This document shows, piece by piece, positions 27,622 to 36,337 of a stretch of DNA of 64,000 nucleotides. Below the pieces are notes generated by a model. The model searched no databases. It was not told where the DNA came from and worked only from the letters and a program-made list of their open reading frames with translations. Position 1 is the stretch's first letter; each line of letters opens with the position of its first letter. The position numbers were made by a program, and so were the translations under genes. The DNA comes from an uncultured Bacteroidota bacterium (GTDB taxonomy: Bacteria > Bacteroidota > Bacteroidia > Flavobacteriales > Flavobacteriaceae): contig CACMJT010000002.1 of NCBI GenBank assembly GCA_902614065.1, positions 62,001-126,000 on the forward strand. Reading direction: 5' to 3'.

Positions 27622-27646
27622 CCCACTTTTACCCACTTTTTCCCAC
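27622..27646 (-). promoter_or_regulatory. MraZ operator: three GTGGG boxes at 10-bp spacing
   Basis: On the minus strand GTGGG occurs at 27646-27642, 27636-27632 and 27626-27622, exactly 10 bp apart, with A/T spacers. MraZ is known in E. coli and mycoplasmas to bind three or more G-rich boxes of this kind with helical periodicity in front of its own gene. The remainder of the 208-bp gap (27647-27793) is AT-rich; I see no other gene there and no convincing promoter for the divergent hydrolase gene. Confidence 0.85.
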
Positions 27647-27793
27647 TTTGTTGATAAATATATATGGGTTATGATTTTATATATTTAATTATTTGATTAT
27701 CAGATTATTAAAAATGAAATTTTAATTTTTTTTAATAAAAAATTATGTTTTAATAAAAAGTGTTTTGTATATGATTACTTTAGCAACGGCAAT

Positions 27794-28558
27794 TTGAATT
27801 ATTTTTTTATGTCAAATACAAAATTTCAATACTTGTCAAAAGGCGATGGCCAACCCATCGTAATTCTTCATGGTTTAATGGGTGGGCTGAGTAATTTTAA
27901 AGATGTATTTGATTTCTTTCCTTCGGCTGGATATCAAGTTATTGCACCTGAACTCCCGATTTACAGTTCAAATATAATCGATACAAATTTGAAACATTTT
28001 TCAAAATACTTATTATCATTTGTTAAACATTTGAAATTAAAAGACATTATACTTCTTGGGAACTCAATGGGTGGGCATGTCGGATTAATATTTACAAAAA
28101 TTTATCCAAACCTAGTAAAGGGTCTTGTGCTGACTGGCAGTTCAGGGCTATATGAAAATTCAATGGGTGATTCATATCCAAAAAGGGAAGACTATAACTT
28201 CATCAAAACAAAAACAGAAGGTGTTTTTTATAGCCCAAAAATTGCAACAAAGGAAATTGTAGATGAAGTTTATCAAACTGTTAATGATCGTAAAAAATTA
28301 ATTAAAATCCTTGCTCTAGCTAAAAGTGCAATTAGACATAACATGTCAAAAGATTTACCCAAAATTAAAGTACCTACAGCATTAATATGGGGAAAAAACG
28401 ATAGTGTAACACCACCTGAGGTTGCATTAGAGTTTGAAAAATTAATGCCAATGTCAGACTTATTTTGGATTGATAAGTGCGGACATGCACCCATGATGGA
28501 GCATCCTAGAAAATTTAATAAAATTTTAAAATCATGGTTATTAAAAAATAACTTTTAA
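27794..28558 (+). CDS. Alpha/beta-fold hydrolase
   Basis: A 254-aa cytoplasmic hydrolase without signal peptide. The oxyanion-hole region is VILHGLMGGLSNF (~23-35), the nucleophile elbow is GNSMGG with Ser near residue 97, the acid lies in WGKNDSVTPP and the His in DKCGHAPMMEHP, so the triad is complete. The substrate is unknown; the gene is commonly paired with engB and placed divergent to mraZ in Flavobacteriia. The frame starts at TTG 27794; an ATG five codons later (27809) is an alternative start. The longer form keeps the usual spacing to the first beta strand, but I am not certain. Confidence 0.85.
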   Translation: MNYFFMSNTKFQYLSKGDGQPIVILHGLMGGLSNFKDVFDFFPSAGYQVIAPELPIYSSNIIDTNLKHFSKYLLSFVKHLKLKDIILLGNSMGGHVGLIFTKIYPNLVKGLVLTGSSGLYENSMGDSYPKREDYNFIKTKTEGVFYSPKIATKEIVDEVYQTVNDRKKLIKILALAKSAIRHNMSKDLPKIKVPTALIWGKNDSVTPPEVALEFEKLMPMSDLFWIDKCGHAPMMEHPRKFNKILKSWLLKNNF

Positions 28559-29139
28559 TGAAAATTTCAAAAATTAATTTTTTAAAAAGCAGTCCAAATT
28601 CAAGTGAATGCCCTAAAAACAATTTAAAGGAATTTGCATTTATTGGGAGGTCAAATGTTGGAAAATCTAGCTTAATTAATATGCTTTTTGACAATAAGAA
28701 TCTTGCCAAAATTTCGAAAAAACCTGGAAAAACAAAATTGATTAACCATTTTATTATAAACGATAAAATCTTATTAGCTGACCTGCCAGGATATGGGTAT
28801 GCAAAGCTTTCAAAATTTGAATCAAAAAAAATTAATATTCTAATTCATGATTACATAGAAAATAGGAATAATCTATTCAAGGTATTTTTATTGATTGATA
28901 TTAGACATGAGCCAATCAAAACAGACTTGAAATTTATTGAATATCTAAGCAATATTAGAAAAGATTTTCACATAATTTTCACTAAATCTGATAAAATTAA
29001 AAAATCAGAGTTAGCAAAAAAATCAAAAAACTACATTGAAAAAATTGATTCACACTATTTAGATAAAAAGTTTTTCATAAGCTCTTCATCTACTAATAGT
29101 GGAAGGGAAGAAATTTTAAATTTTATTATTTCAGATTAA
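28558..29139 (+). CDS. engB: Ribosome-biogenesis GTPase EngB/YsxC
   Basis: TRAFAC-class GTPase needed for assembly of the large ribosomal subunit. G1 is GRSNVGKSS (residues 30-38), G2 region GKTKLINHF, G3 DLPGYGYAK, G4 TKSDK and G5 ISSSS. Length 193 aa is normal. The start overlaps the hydrolase stop by one base (TAATG), so the two are translationally coupled. It converges on gldC with 3 nt between stops. Confidence 0.95.
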   Translation: MKISKINFLKSSPNSSECPKNNLKEFAFIGRSNVGKSSLINMLFDNKNLAKISKKPGKTKLINHFIINDKILLADLPGYGYAKLSKFESKKINILIHDYIENRNNLFKVFLLIDIRHEPIKTDLKFIEYLSNIRKDFHIIFTKSDKIKKSELAKKSKNYIEKIDSHYLDKKFFISSSSTNSGREEILNFIISD

Positions 29140-29142
29140 AAT

Positions 29143-29478
29143 TTAATTTTTTTTAAGGTCTAATTTTTCAGCAAAATAGTCGCAGAAATCGGAAAAATCT
29201 TTAAATATTTTTTCATTATTAGTAGATCTTAAATGAGTTTTTGACAAGCTAACGAGAGTTTGATAAATAAATATATTCATATGATCGAGTGGCATATCTT
29301 TAGTCCACAAATCTATTTTTAAAGTCTCTTTTTTATCAAAATCCCAAGTACTTAAAATTAATGCTTTTACATCTTGATTAGTTACACCCCCATCTTCAGC
29401 TGACCACTTTATATTCTCAGGAATCTTATTTTCATCAAGCTCAACATTTATAATAATATCTTTTTTTGGTTTTTTCAT
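29143..29478 (-). CDS. gldC: Gliding motility protein GldC
   Basis: A 111-aa soluble protein with the conserved GldC features VELDENKIPENIKWSAEDGG in two parts (NVELDENKIPENIKW at ~10-24, then EDGGVTNQ), STWDFDKKETLKIDLWTKDM and a C-terminal CDYFAEKLDLKK. In Flavobacterium johnsoniae gldC stimulates, but is not absolutely needed for, gliding; its biochemical role is unknown. The start overlaps the gldB stop by 4 nt (gldB-gldC operon). Confidence 0.93.
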   Translation of the reverse strand: MKKPKKDIIINVELDENKIPENIKWSAEDGGVTNQDVKALILSTWDFDKKETLKIDLWTKDMPLDHMNIFIYQTLVSLSKTHLRSTNNEKIFKDFSDFCDYFAEKLDLKKN

Positions 29479-30434
29479 TTTCTTGGGCTATAGTTAGACT
29501 TCAAATATAAATCATATTCATTCATGGTGACTAAATTTTTGAGCTCAACACTTTGTTTTTTTTGATAAGATTTAACAATATTATAACCAATCCATTTACC
29601 TACCATAGGACTGGACTCAAAATCTATTGATAATCCAAACTTTGAATATGGAGCATCATGAATAAATCTTTTATCAAGCGAAATATCAGTGGAAAAAATT
29701 AAGTTGTTTTTAACAAAATACTCCCAAATTTCATCCTCATTTTCAGTTAACCAATTTAAATTTTCTTGACTAATACCAATAATTTGTTCAAGATTGAAAT
29801 CAGTTATTTTATTCATTGAATAAATAAGTTTACCGTGGTAAATAATTTTTGATATAAATCTTCTATCTACAGGGTATTTAATAAAATCTAGAAGAAATGA
29901 CTCGGTGATATCTTTCACAAAGTAATCTACATTCATTTTCATTGAAATGTAGTTAGGAATTGATTTATAATGAATATTATCTCCTAAGTAGCAGTCAGTG
30001 GAAACCAAAAGCAGAGAGTCTGACTTTACAATATTGTAGTTGTAATCGATACCATTATTGATCGTAATGATTTTTGGTATATAAAAATCACCAAACTCTT
30101 GTTGTATCTCTTTTATATTTTTTGAAATTTCGATTTTATATGGATTAAAACTTTTAAAAACTTGATTAGACTTGTTAAAAATATCTCTTCTCAAAGTATC
30201 CTTATAAATACTCATCCAATCGTTGGTTGAAAACTGTTTGGGGAATAAGTAAGGAAATTTCTTTTTTAGAGATGAAATTGAGTCAAAATTGTACTCAAAA
30301 AAAAGTTTTTCAAACCTAATTACATCAATTTCTTTTGTATAATCATTATCTTCATTTTTTAAGTTTTTACATGAAAAAAAACTTAAAATGAGAACTAAAA
30401 AAATAAAGGAAAAATAGTGTTTGAAAAAAAACAT
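29475..30434 (-). CDS. gldB: Gliding motility lipoprotein GldB
   Basis: Predicted cell-envelope lipoprotein, required for gliding in Flavobacterium johnsoniae. I start it at the ATG at 30434 (MFFFKHYF..., 319 aa) because this gives a canonical lipoprotein signal ending LSFFSC with the lipidated Cys at 22. The frame is open to 30503, but that would add 23 hydrophilic residues before the signal and overlap nadE. The body contains VIRFEKLFFEYNFD, VSTDCYLGDN and the C-terminal APYSKFGLSIDFESSPMVGK region typical of GldB. It forms an operon with gldC and is divergent from nadE. Confidence 0.9.
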   Translation of the reverse strand: MFFFKHYFSFIFLVLILSFFSCKNLKNEDNDYTKEIDVIRFEKLFFEYNFDSISSLKKKFPYLFPKQFSTNDWMSIYKDTLRRDIFNKSNQVFKSFNPYKIEISKNIKEIQQEFGDFYIPKIITINNGIDYNYNIVKSDSLLLVSTDCYLGDNIHYKSIPNYISMKMNVDYFVKDITESFLLDFIKYPVDRRFISKIIYHGKLIYSMNKITDFNLEQIIGISQENLNWLTENEDEIWEYFVKNNLIFSTDISLDKRFIHDAPYSKFGLSIDFESSPMVGKWIGYNIVKSYQKKQSVELKNLVTMNEYDLYLKSNYSPRK

Positions 30435-30468
30435 TTGGCAAGTAATTTGATCAATCCTAATTGAGCTC

Positions 30469-31284
30469 ATGTTTAAAGATAATTCAAAAATAATCAACTT
30501 CATAGTAGACTGGCTAAACGATTACTGTGTTCAGAATTCAGTCGAGGGATTTGTTGTGGGTGTGTCTGGCGGAATCGATTCTGCTCTAACTTCCACCCTA
30601 TGTTCCATGACTAAAAAACCTGTTTTATGTATTCAAATGCCAATACACCAATCAAAAAATGAAATCACAAGATCAACAAACCATATTAAATGGCTAGAGA
30701 AAAATTTTACAAATGTTATCTCTGTTGAAGACAATCTGTCATCATTTTATGATGAATTTGTGAAATCTAAAATTAATGCAACAAGCTCACTAACTTATTC
30801 GGACGAAAAGAAACAATTAGCTTTTGCCAACACAAGATCAAGACTTAGAATGGTAAATCTATATTTCCACGCAACATCCAATAATTATATAGTAGCAGGA
30901 ACTGGAAATAAAGTTGAAGATTTTGGTGTAGGTTTCTACACAAAATACGGAGATGGTGGTGTTGATATTTCACCAATTGCTGATCTTATGAAAAGTGAAG
31001 TAAGATCCCTTGCAAATTTTTTAAAAATTAATAGTGAAATTATTTTAGCTAAACCAACCGATGGTCTTTGGGATGACACCAGGACAGATGAAGAGCAAAT
31101 TGGAGCAAATTATGATGAACTAGAATGGGCAATGAACCAAATTGAAAAAGGAAAAAAGTCTGTTGATTTCAGCGGTCGAAAGAAAGAGGTAATTGAAATA
31201 TTAACAGAATTTAATTCTAAAAACAATCATAAAATGATTCCTATACCAATTTGTAAGATTCCCGAGTATCTAAAGACTAAATAA
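30469..31284 (+). CDS. nadE: NH3-dependent NAD synthetase
   Basis: Converts nicotinate adenine dinucleotide, ATP and ammonia to NAD. The PP-loop ATP pyrophosphatase motif VSGGIDSALT is at residues 32-41; further landmarks are ANTRSRLRMVNLYF, VAGTGNKVEDFGVGFYTKYG and KPTDGLWDDTRTDEEQIGA. At 271 aa it is the single-domain form without the N-terminal nitrilase (glutaminase) domain, hence ammonia-dependent. The first 34 nt upstream separate it from gldB on the other strand. Its 3' end overlaps the convergent dnaG by 8 nt. Confidence 0.95.
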   Translation: MFKDNSKIINFIVDWLNDYCVQNSVEGFVVGVSGGIDSALTSTLCSMTKKPVLCIQMPIHQSKNEITRSTNHIKWLEKNFTNVISVEDNLSSFYDEFVKSKINATSSLTYSDEKKQLAFANTRSRLRMVNLYFHATSNNYIVAGTGNKVEDFGVGFYTKYGDGGVDISPIADLMKSEVRSLANFLKINSEIILAKPTDGLWDDTRTDEEQIGANYDELEWAMNQIEKGKKSVDFSGRKKEVIEILTEFNSKNNHKMIPIPICKIPEYLKTK

Positions 31285-33205
31285 CTCTATTTAACTTTTT
31301 TGATAACAACGATTTTAATTGATAATAATTAACAATTTCTTCGAGCAACTCGTCCCCTTCATCACTACTTGATTCTTTGGTTTTTTTGCTTAGTTCGGAT
31401 ACTTTTTTATTTATCAATAAAGTTCTTAATGTTAGAATTGACTCTGTTACAAGTTGGGTTATTTTCTTTTTTTTGTCTTTGACGAAAACGTTTTTGGATT
31501 GCCAATTGTGCAAGTGATACAAGTCATTATTCATTACTATAGATGTTACTTTAGTGGATAAATTTGGACTAAGATTATTGATAAATGTTTTCAAGTCAAA
31601 ACTCTTATTTTTTTGGAAATCATCGATTAATAATTTATAAATTTTTTTAAAATCTTCATTCGCAAATTCAATTTCATCTGCTTGAAGATCTAAATATATT
31701 TTTTCATGAACTTTTGACTCTTGTGTAGTTGGCACATATGTCAATTCTCCATCATTTCCTTTAATCATGGAAATTTCATCAAAAACAACTTTATGATTTC
31801 CATAAAGCAACAATATTTCTATAATTTTTTCTTCAAGTATTTCTATTTGATCTAGTTTTTCTGATTTTTTAGTAACAGCAGGCTTTTTTTCAAATTGTTT
31901 ATTTGGAAGTTTAAGATGCTTAATTTGTGCTAAAGAATTAAATAAAACTGACTCTGAAATATTCAATAACAAAGAACAGTCTTTAATATATATTTCTTGT
32001 TTAATTGGATCGGCAACTTTGGATATTAGGTTAATGATTTCATTGACAATTTTAGTTTTTTGCGACGGAGAATTTTTAACAGATTGTCCCAACATACTTG
32101 ACTTGAACTGAATAAAATCAACTGAGTTTTCTAGTACATACTTATTTATTTCATCATAAGTTTTATTTCTCCCAAAAGAATCAGGGTCTTCACCGTTAGG
32201 CAAAATACATATATCAATGTTCATACCTTGTGAAAGTAAGAGCTCTATAGCTCTCTCAGTTGCATTAACTCCAGCTTTGTCAGAATCGAACAACATGGTA
32301 ACATTTTTGGTCAATCTTCTTATTAGGCTTATTTGATTCACTGTCAGAGCAGTTCCTGATGATGAAACAATATTATTTATTCCAATTTGATGGAACCTCA
32401 TTACGTCTGTGTAACCCTCGGCAATTAAACAACTATCTTTTTTTACGATTTCATTTTTTGAATTGTACAACCCAAATAAAACATTGCTCTTGTTATAGAT
32501 TTTAGACTCAGGACTATTAATGTATTTTGCTGATTTTTTATTATTGTCTAATATTCTTGCTCCAAAGCCAATTGTCCTGCCTGAAATCGATTTGATCGGA
32601 AATATCAATCTAGATCTGTAAATATCCATTTGGTTCTTTGCAGAGACTAGTCCCAAAGCCTCCAAATCTTCAATATTATATCCGTTTGACAAACAATGAT
32701 CCCTCAAATTATATTTTTCACTACCCAATGATCCAATGTCAAATTTTTCTAGCGTTTCATCATCAAATCCTCTTTCATCAAAGTATGTACGTGCAATTGT
32801 TCTCCCAAAGTTAGACTCATTAAATTGGGTTTTAAAATAATTTTTAACAAAATCACAAATAAGAAATAGCTTTTCTTTTATATTATTATCATCTTTTTGT
32901 TTATCAGTTAATTCTGTTTCAATAATTTCTATATTATATTTATCAGCTAAATATCTTATGGCTTGGGGATATGAATATTGTTCATGTTCCATTAAAAAAG
33001 CAATCACATTACCCCCCTTCCCACTACTAAAATCCTTCCAGATTTGTTTAGTTGGTGAAACCATAAAACTTGGTGTTTTTTCGTTTGTAAATGGACTCAA
33101 ACCCTTGTAATTAGAACCTGATTTCTTTAACTGTATGAAATCACCAACCACTTCTTCCACAAGTGCGGTTTGAAATACTTTATCTATTGTTACTTTTGAA
33201 ATCAT
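31277..33205 (-). CDS. dnaG: DNA primase DnaG
   Basis: Synthesises RNA primers for replication. The N-terminal domain aligns with the CHC2 zinc ribbon (YKGLSPFTNEKTPSF, IWKDFSSGKGGNVIAFLMEHE) but all four ligands are replaced: Ser37, Thr40, Asp58, Ser61. The catalytic RNAP basic motif/TOPRIM core is intact: IGFGARILDN, EGYTDVMRFHQIG (~262-274), TMLFDSDKAGVNA and the DPDSFGR-type segment GEDPDSFGRN. The C-terminal ~230 residues form the helical DnaB-interaction region. Length 642 aa. It lies 1 nt after the polyprenyl synthase gene in the queA operon. Confidence 0.95.
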   Translation of the reverse strand: MISKVTIDKVFQTALVEEVVGDFIQLKKSGSNYKGLSPFTNEKTPSFMVSPTKQIWKDFSSGKGGNVIAFLMEHEQYSYPQAIRYLADKYNIEIIETELTDKQKDDNNIKEKLFLICDFVKNYFKTQFNESNFGRTIARTYFDERGFDDETLEKFDIGSLGSEKYNLRDHCLSNGYNIEDLEALGLVSAKNQMDIYRSRLIFPIKSISGRTIGFGARILDNNKKSAKYINSPESKIYNKSNVLFGLYNSKNEIVKKDSCLIAEGYTDVMRFHQIGINNIVSSSGTALTVNQISLIRRLTKNVTMLFDSDKAGVNATERAIELLLSQGMNIDICILPNGEDPDSFGRNKTYDEINKYVLENSVDFIQFKSSMLGQSVKNSPSQKTKIVNEIINLISKVADPIKQEIYIKDCSLLLNISESVLFNSLAQIKHLKLPNKQFEKKPAVTKKSEKLDQIEILEEKIIEILLLYGNHKVVFDEISMIKGNDGELTYVPTTQESKVHEKIYLDLQADEIEFANEDFKKIYKLLIDDFQKNKSFDLKTFINNLSPNLSTKVTSIVMNNDLYHLHNWQSKNVFVKDKKKKITQLVTESILTLRTLLINKKVSELSKKTKESSSDEGDELLEEIVNYYQLKSLLSKKLNRVI

Positions 33206-33206
33206 A

Positions 33207-34184
33207 TTAAAAGTCTCTTTGGATTACATAATTAATCATTTCTGTTAGTGAACTCTTGAACTCGTTGTCAGGTAATTTATTTAGGTCATCTAAGGCGATT
33301 TTATGGAAATAATTCATTTTTTCAATAGCATATTCCAAACCACCTGTTTCTTTTACCAAAGAAATTATTTCTTTGATTATAGACTTGTCTCTGTTATGTT
33401 TCCTTATTGAATTAATAATCCATTTCTTCTTCCTGTTATCTACTTCATTCAAAGTATATATTAAAGGTAGTGTTAATTTTTTTTCTTTGATATCAATACC
33501 TCTTGGTTTACCAATCTTTCTTTTTCCATAGTCAAATAAATCATCTTTGATTTGAAAAGCAATACCAATATTCTCACCAATCTTAGAAACAGATTCTATA
33601 ATTTTTTTTTGTTTTGTTACTGAAACTGCTGCTATTTTACAGCATGAACTAATTAATGAAGCTGTTTTCTTTTTTATAATCTCAAAGTAAACTGTCTCAT
33701 CAATATCTAACGAACGGCTTTTTTCAATCTGAAGTAATTCACCTTCGCTCATTTTTTTTACAGACTCAGAAATAATGTCTAAATGGTCATAATCTTTATT
33801 TTCTATGCATAATATCATGCCTCTGGATAATAAAAAGTCCCCAACTAATACTGCAATTTTATTTTTCCAAATAGCATTAATTGAAAAAAATCCTCTTCTT
33901 CTCTTACTATCATCAACAACATCATCATGAATAAGTGTTGCTGTATGAATCAGCTCAATCACAGAAGCTCCTCTGTATACTTTTTCATTAATAATTCCCT
34001 GATTTAATAATTTAGAAAACAAAAAAATAAACATTGGTCTCATCTGTTTGCCTTTCCTCTTTATTATGTAATGAGTTATTCGATTCAAAAGAGGCACATT
34101 TGAAAGCATCAGCTTAGAAAATTTTTCCTCAAAAATTTCCATTTCAAGATTTATTGGTTTTCTAATACTATATAGTTTATTCAA
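33207..34184 (-). CDS. Polyprenyl diphosphate synthase (trans, long-chain type)
   Basis: All-trans prenyl chain elongation enzyme. The first aspartate-rich motif is DDVVDD at residues 87-92 with downstream RRRG, the second is IKDDLFDYG near 215, and KGKQMRPMFIF lies at ~44-54. No small-residue or two-residue insertion pattern before the first motif marks a short-chain product, so a long-chain quinone side chain (octaprenyl-like) is the likely product, but chain length cannot be read reliably. Length 325 aa. It sits 3 nt after rlmN. Confidence 0.92.
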   Translation of the reverse strand: MNKLYSIRKPINLEMEIFEEKFSKLMLSNVPLLNRITHYIIKRKGKQMRPMFIFLFSKLLNQGIINEKVYRGASVIELIHTATLIHDDVVDDSKRRRGFFSINAIWKNKIAVLVGDFLLSRGMILCIENKDYDHLDIISESVKKMSEGELLQIEKSRSLDIDETVYFEIIKKKTASLISSCCKIAAVSVTKQKKIIESVSKIGENIGIAFQIKDDLFDYGKRKIGKPRGIDIKEKKLTLPLIYTLNEVDNRKKKWIINSIRKHNRDKSIIKEIISLVKETGGLEYAIEKMNYFHKIALDDLNKLPDNEFKSSLTEMINYVIQRDF

Positions 34185-34187
34185 AAT

Positions 34188-35225
34188 TTATATTTTATTT
34201 GCTAATTGTCCACAAGCGGCATTTATATCTTCACCTCTTGATCTTCTTACGGTAACAGAAATATTATTAAACTCAAGAATTTCAATGTATTTTTTAATCC
34301 ATCTATTATTTGCATTTTTAAACTTTAGATTACCAATATCATTAAATTGAATTAAGTTAACTTTTGAAGGTACTCTCTTACAAAAATTAACCAAACTATT
34401 TATATGATTGATATTGTCATTGATAGCTTCCCAAACTAAATATTCTATTGTGATTTTTGATTTGGTTTTTTGATACCAATAATTTAGACTATCTACGAGT
34501 CCCGAAAGAGGAAAATCTTTTGAAAAGGGCATGATTTCGTTTCTTGTTTTTTCAATGGCAGAATGGAGGGAAACTGCCAAATTAAATTTTACATTTTTAT
34601 CCGCCAATATTTTAATAATTTTTGACATTCCAGATGTTGAGACAGTTATCTTTTTTTTTGAGATTCCAATGCCATTTTTTGAGCATATCATTTCAATAGA
34701 TTTTAGCACATTTTTATAATTTAGCAATGGTTCACCCATACCCATAAAGACAATATTTGATATAGATCTGCCAAATAATTTAAGAGATTCAAAATTTAGA
34801 ATCATTAACTGATCGAAAATTTCATAAAAGTCAAGATTTCTCATTCTCTTAATTTTTGCGGTTGCACAAAAATCACAATCCAAACTACAACCTACCTGAC
34901 TGGAAACACAAGCGGTGATTCTTTTTTCAGTTGGTATTAATACAGCCTCAATTACATTATTATCAAACAAAGAAATTAGAAACTTTACTGTACCATCGGT
35001 ACTTTTTTTGATCAATTTTATAACAGCACCATTTATTATAAATCTGGAATTTAAAAAATGAATCAATTCTTTGGGCAAATTTTTCATCTCCTCAAAAGAA
35101 CGAACATTACCCTTGTTCAACCAATCAAAAATTTGGGATGCTCTGTACTTTTCAAAATTTTCCTTTAACAAAATTTTTTCAAGGTTACTTATACTTAAAG
35201 ATCTTATGTCAGAGCTTACTTGCAT
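34188..35225 (-). CDS. rlmN: Dual-specificity 23S rRNA A2503 / tRNA A37 C2-methyltransferase
   Basis: Radical-SAM enzyme that methylates adenine C2 in 23S rRNA and some tRNAs. The Fe-S cluster motif is GCSLDCDFCATA with Cys113, Cys117 and Cys120 (C-x3-C-x2-C), followed by FMGMGEPLLNY; the methyl-carrying catalytic Cys is Cys338 in the C-terminal AACGQLA. Length 345 aa is normal. It starts 1 nt after queA stops, so the pair of RNA-modification genes is co-transcribed. Confidence 0.96.
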   Translation of the reverse strand: MQVSSDIRSLSISNLEKILLKENFEKYRASQIFDWLNKGNVRSFEEMKNLPKELIHFLNSRFIINGAVIKLIKKSTDGTVKFLISLFDNNVIEAVLIPTEKRITACVSSQVGCSLDCDFCATAKIKRMRNLDFYEIFDQLMILNFESLKLFGRSISNIVFMGMGEPLLNYKNVLKSIEMICSKNGIGISKKKITVSTSGMSKIIKILADKNVKFNLAVSLHSAIEKTRNEIMPFSKDFPLSGLVDSLNYWYQKTKSKITIEYLVWEAINDNINHINSLVNFCKRVPSKVNLIQFNDIGNLKFKNANNRWIKKYIEILEFNNISVTVRRSRGEDINAACGQLANKI

Positions 35226-35226
35226 A

Positions 35227-36276
35227 TTAAATTATCAACATTGCATCACCATAAGAATAAAATCTGTATTTCTTTTTAACAGCCTCAGAGTAGGCTTCCA
35301 TCATAAAATCATGGCCACAAAATGCTGAAACCATCATCAGTAGTGTTGATTTTGGCATATGAAAATTAGTAATAAGAGAGTCTGCTATACTAAACTTATA
35401 TGGTGGGAATATAAATTTGTGTGTCCAACCTTTGTAAGGATTCAAGGTACCCATTGATGAGACTGAACTTTCGAGTCCCCTCATGACTGTAGTTCCAACT
35501 GCACATATTTTGTTTTTATTTTTAAGAGCATTATTAACACAATTTGAGGCTTCTGTATCAATAAATAACTCTTCTGAATCCATTTTGTGTTTAGATAAAT
35601 CCTCAACCTCTACGGGGCTAAATGTTCCTAACCCAACATGTAATGTGATTTCTGCTAGGTCAATTCCTTTTATTTGTAATCTCTTCAACAGGTGTTTTGA
35701 AAAATGTAAACCTGCTGTGGGAGCAGCTACTGCACCTTCGTGTTTGGCATATATTGTTTGATATCTTTCTTTGTCAAACTCTTCTTCATTCCTCTTTATA
35801 TATTTTGGTAGCGGTGTTTGACCTAGGTCAAGAAGTTTTGATCTAAAATCTTCATAATTACCATCAAATAAAAAACGCAATGTTCTTCCACGAGAGGTCG
35901 TGTTATCAATAACCTCCGCAACAAGACTATCATCATCTCCAAAGTATAATTTATTTCCAATCCTTATTTTTCTTGCTGGATCAACCAATACATCCCAAAG
36001 CCTTTGCTCACGATTCAATTCCCGCAACAGAAAAACCTCAATACTTGCTCCAGTTTTTTCTTTGTTACCCATTAAACGAGCAGGAAAAACTTTTGTGTTA
36101 TTTAGAACAAAAACATCACCATCATTGAAGTAGTCTATTAAATCCTTAAATGTCTTATGTTCAATTTTTTGATTTTTTCTGTCCAATACCATCAACTTAG
36201 ATTCATCACGTTGATCTGAGGGATATTCTGCCAATAAACCCTTTGGCAGTTCATAATTAAAATTAGATAGTTTCAT
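35227..36276 (-). CDS. queA: S-adenosylmethionine:tRNA ribosyltransferase-isomerase
   Basis: Builds epoxyqueuosine on tRNA from preQ1 and SAM. Typical segments: [19 protein letters not shown] in the first 30 residues, [17 protein letters not shown] (~54-70), [13 protein letters not shown] (~180), [11 protein letters not shown] and [16 protein letters not shown] near the C-terminus. Length 349 aa is normal. It is the first gene of the queA-rlmN-prenyl synthase-dnaG run, with its own promoter in the 61-nt gap after aroA. Confidence 0.96.
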   Translation of the reverse strand: MKLSNFNYELPKGLLAEYPSDQRDESKLMVLDRKNQKIEHKTFKDLIDYFNDGDVFVLNNTKVFPARLMGNKEKTGASIEVFLLRELNREQRLWDVLVDPARKIRIGNKLYFGDDDSLVAEVIDNTTSRGRTLRFLFDGNYEDFRSKLLDLGQTPLPKYIKRNEEEFDKERYQTIYAKHEGAVAAPTAGLHFSKHLLKRLQIKGIDLAEITLHVGLGTFSPVEVEDLSKHKMDSEELFIDTEASNCVNNALKNKNKICAVGTTVMRGLESSVSSMGTLNPYKGWTHKFIFPPYKFSIADSLITNFHMPKSTLLMMVSAFCGHDFMMEAYSEAVKKKYRFYSYGDAMLII

Positions 36277-36293
36277 ATGTAAATTTGAATGGG

Positions 36294-36325
36294 CAAATAT
36301 ACATCTTGGAGATAGGGGTTGTCAA
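36294..36325 (-). promoter_or_regulatory. Promoter TTG-N21-TATATTTG for the queA operon
   Basis: On the minus strand TTG (36325-36323), 21 nt and TATATTTG (36301-36294) lie 17 nt before the queA ATG. This is a full match to the Bacteroidota -33/-7 pattern and separates the queA run from the aromatic operon. Confidence 0.65.
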
Positions 36326-36337
36326 GAAAAAAAGTGA

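Noticed and set aside
27586-27636. N-terminal extension of MraZ by 17 residues
   Set aside because: It would place the operator boxes and promoter inside the coding region; the MTKLTGTFE start fits the family.
27660-27780. Possible small RNA or promoter in the AT-rich mraZ/hydrolase gap
   Set aside because: Only low-complexity A/T runs and near-miss promoter strings; no stable stem, terminator or open frame supports it.
30435-30503. N-terminal extension of GldB by 23 residues
   Set aside because: It would bury the lipoprotein signal peptide and overlap the divergent nadE start.
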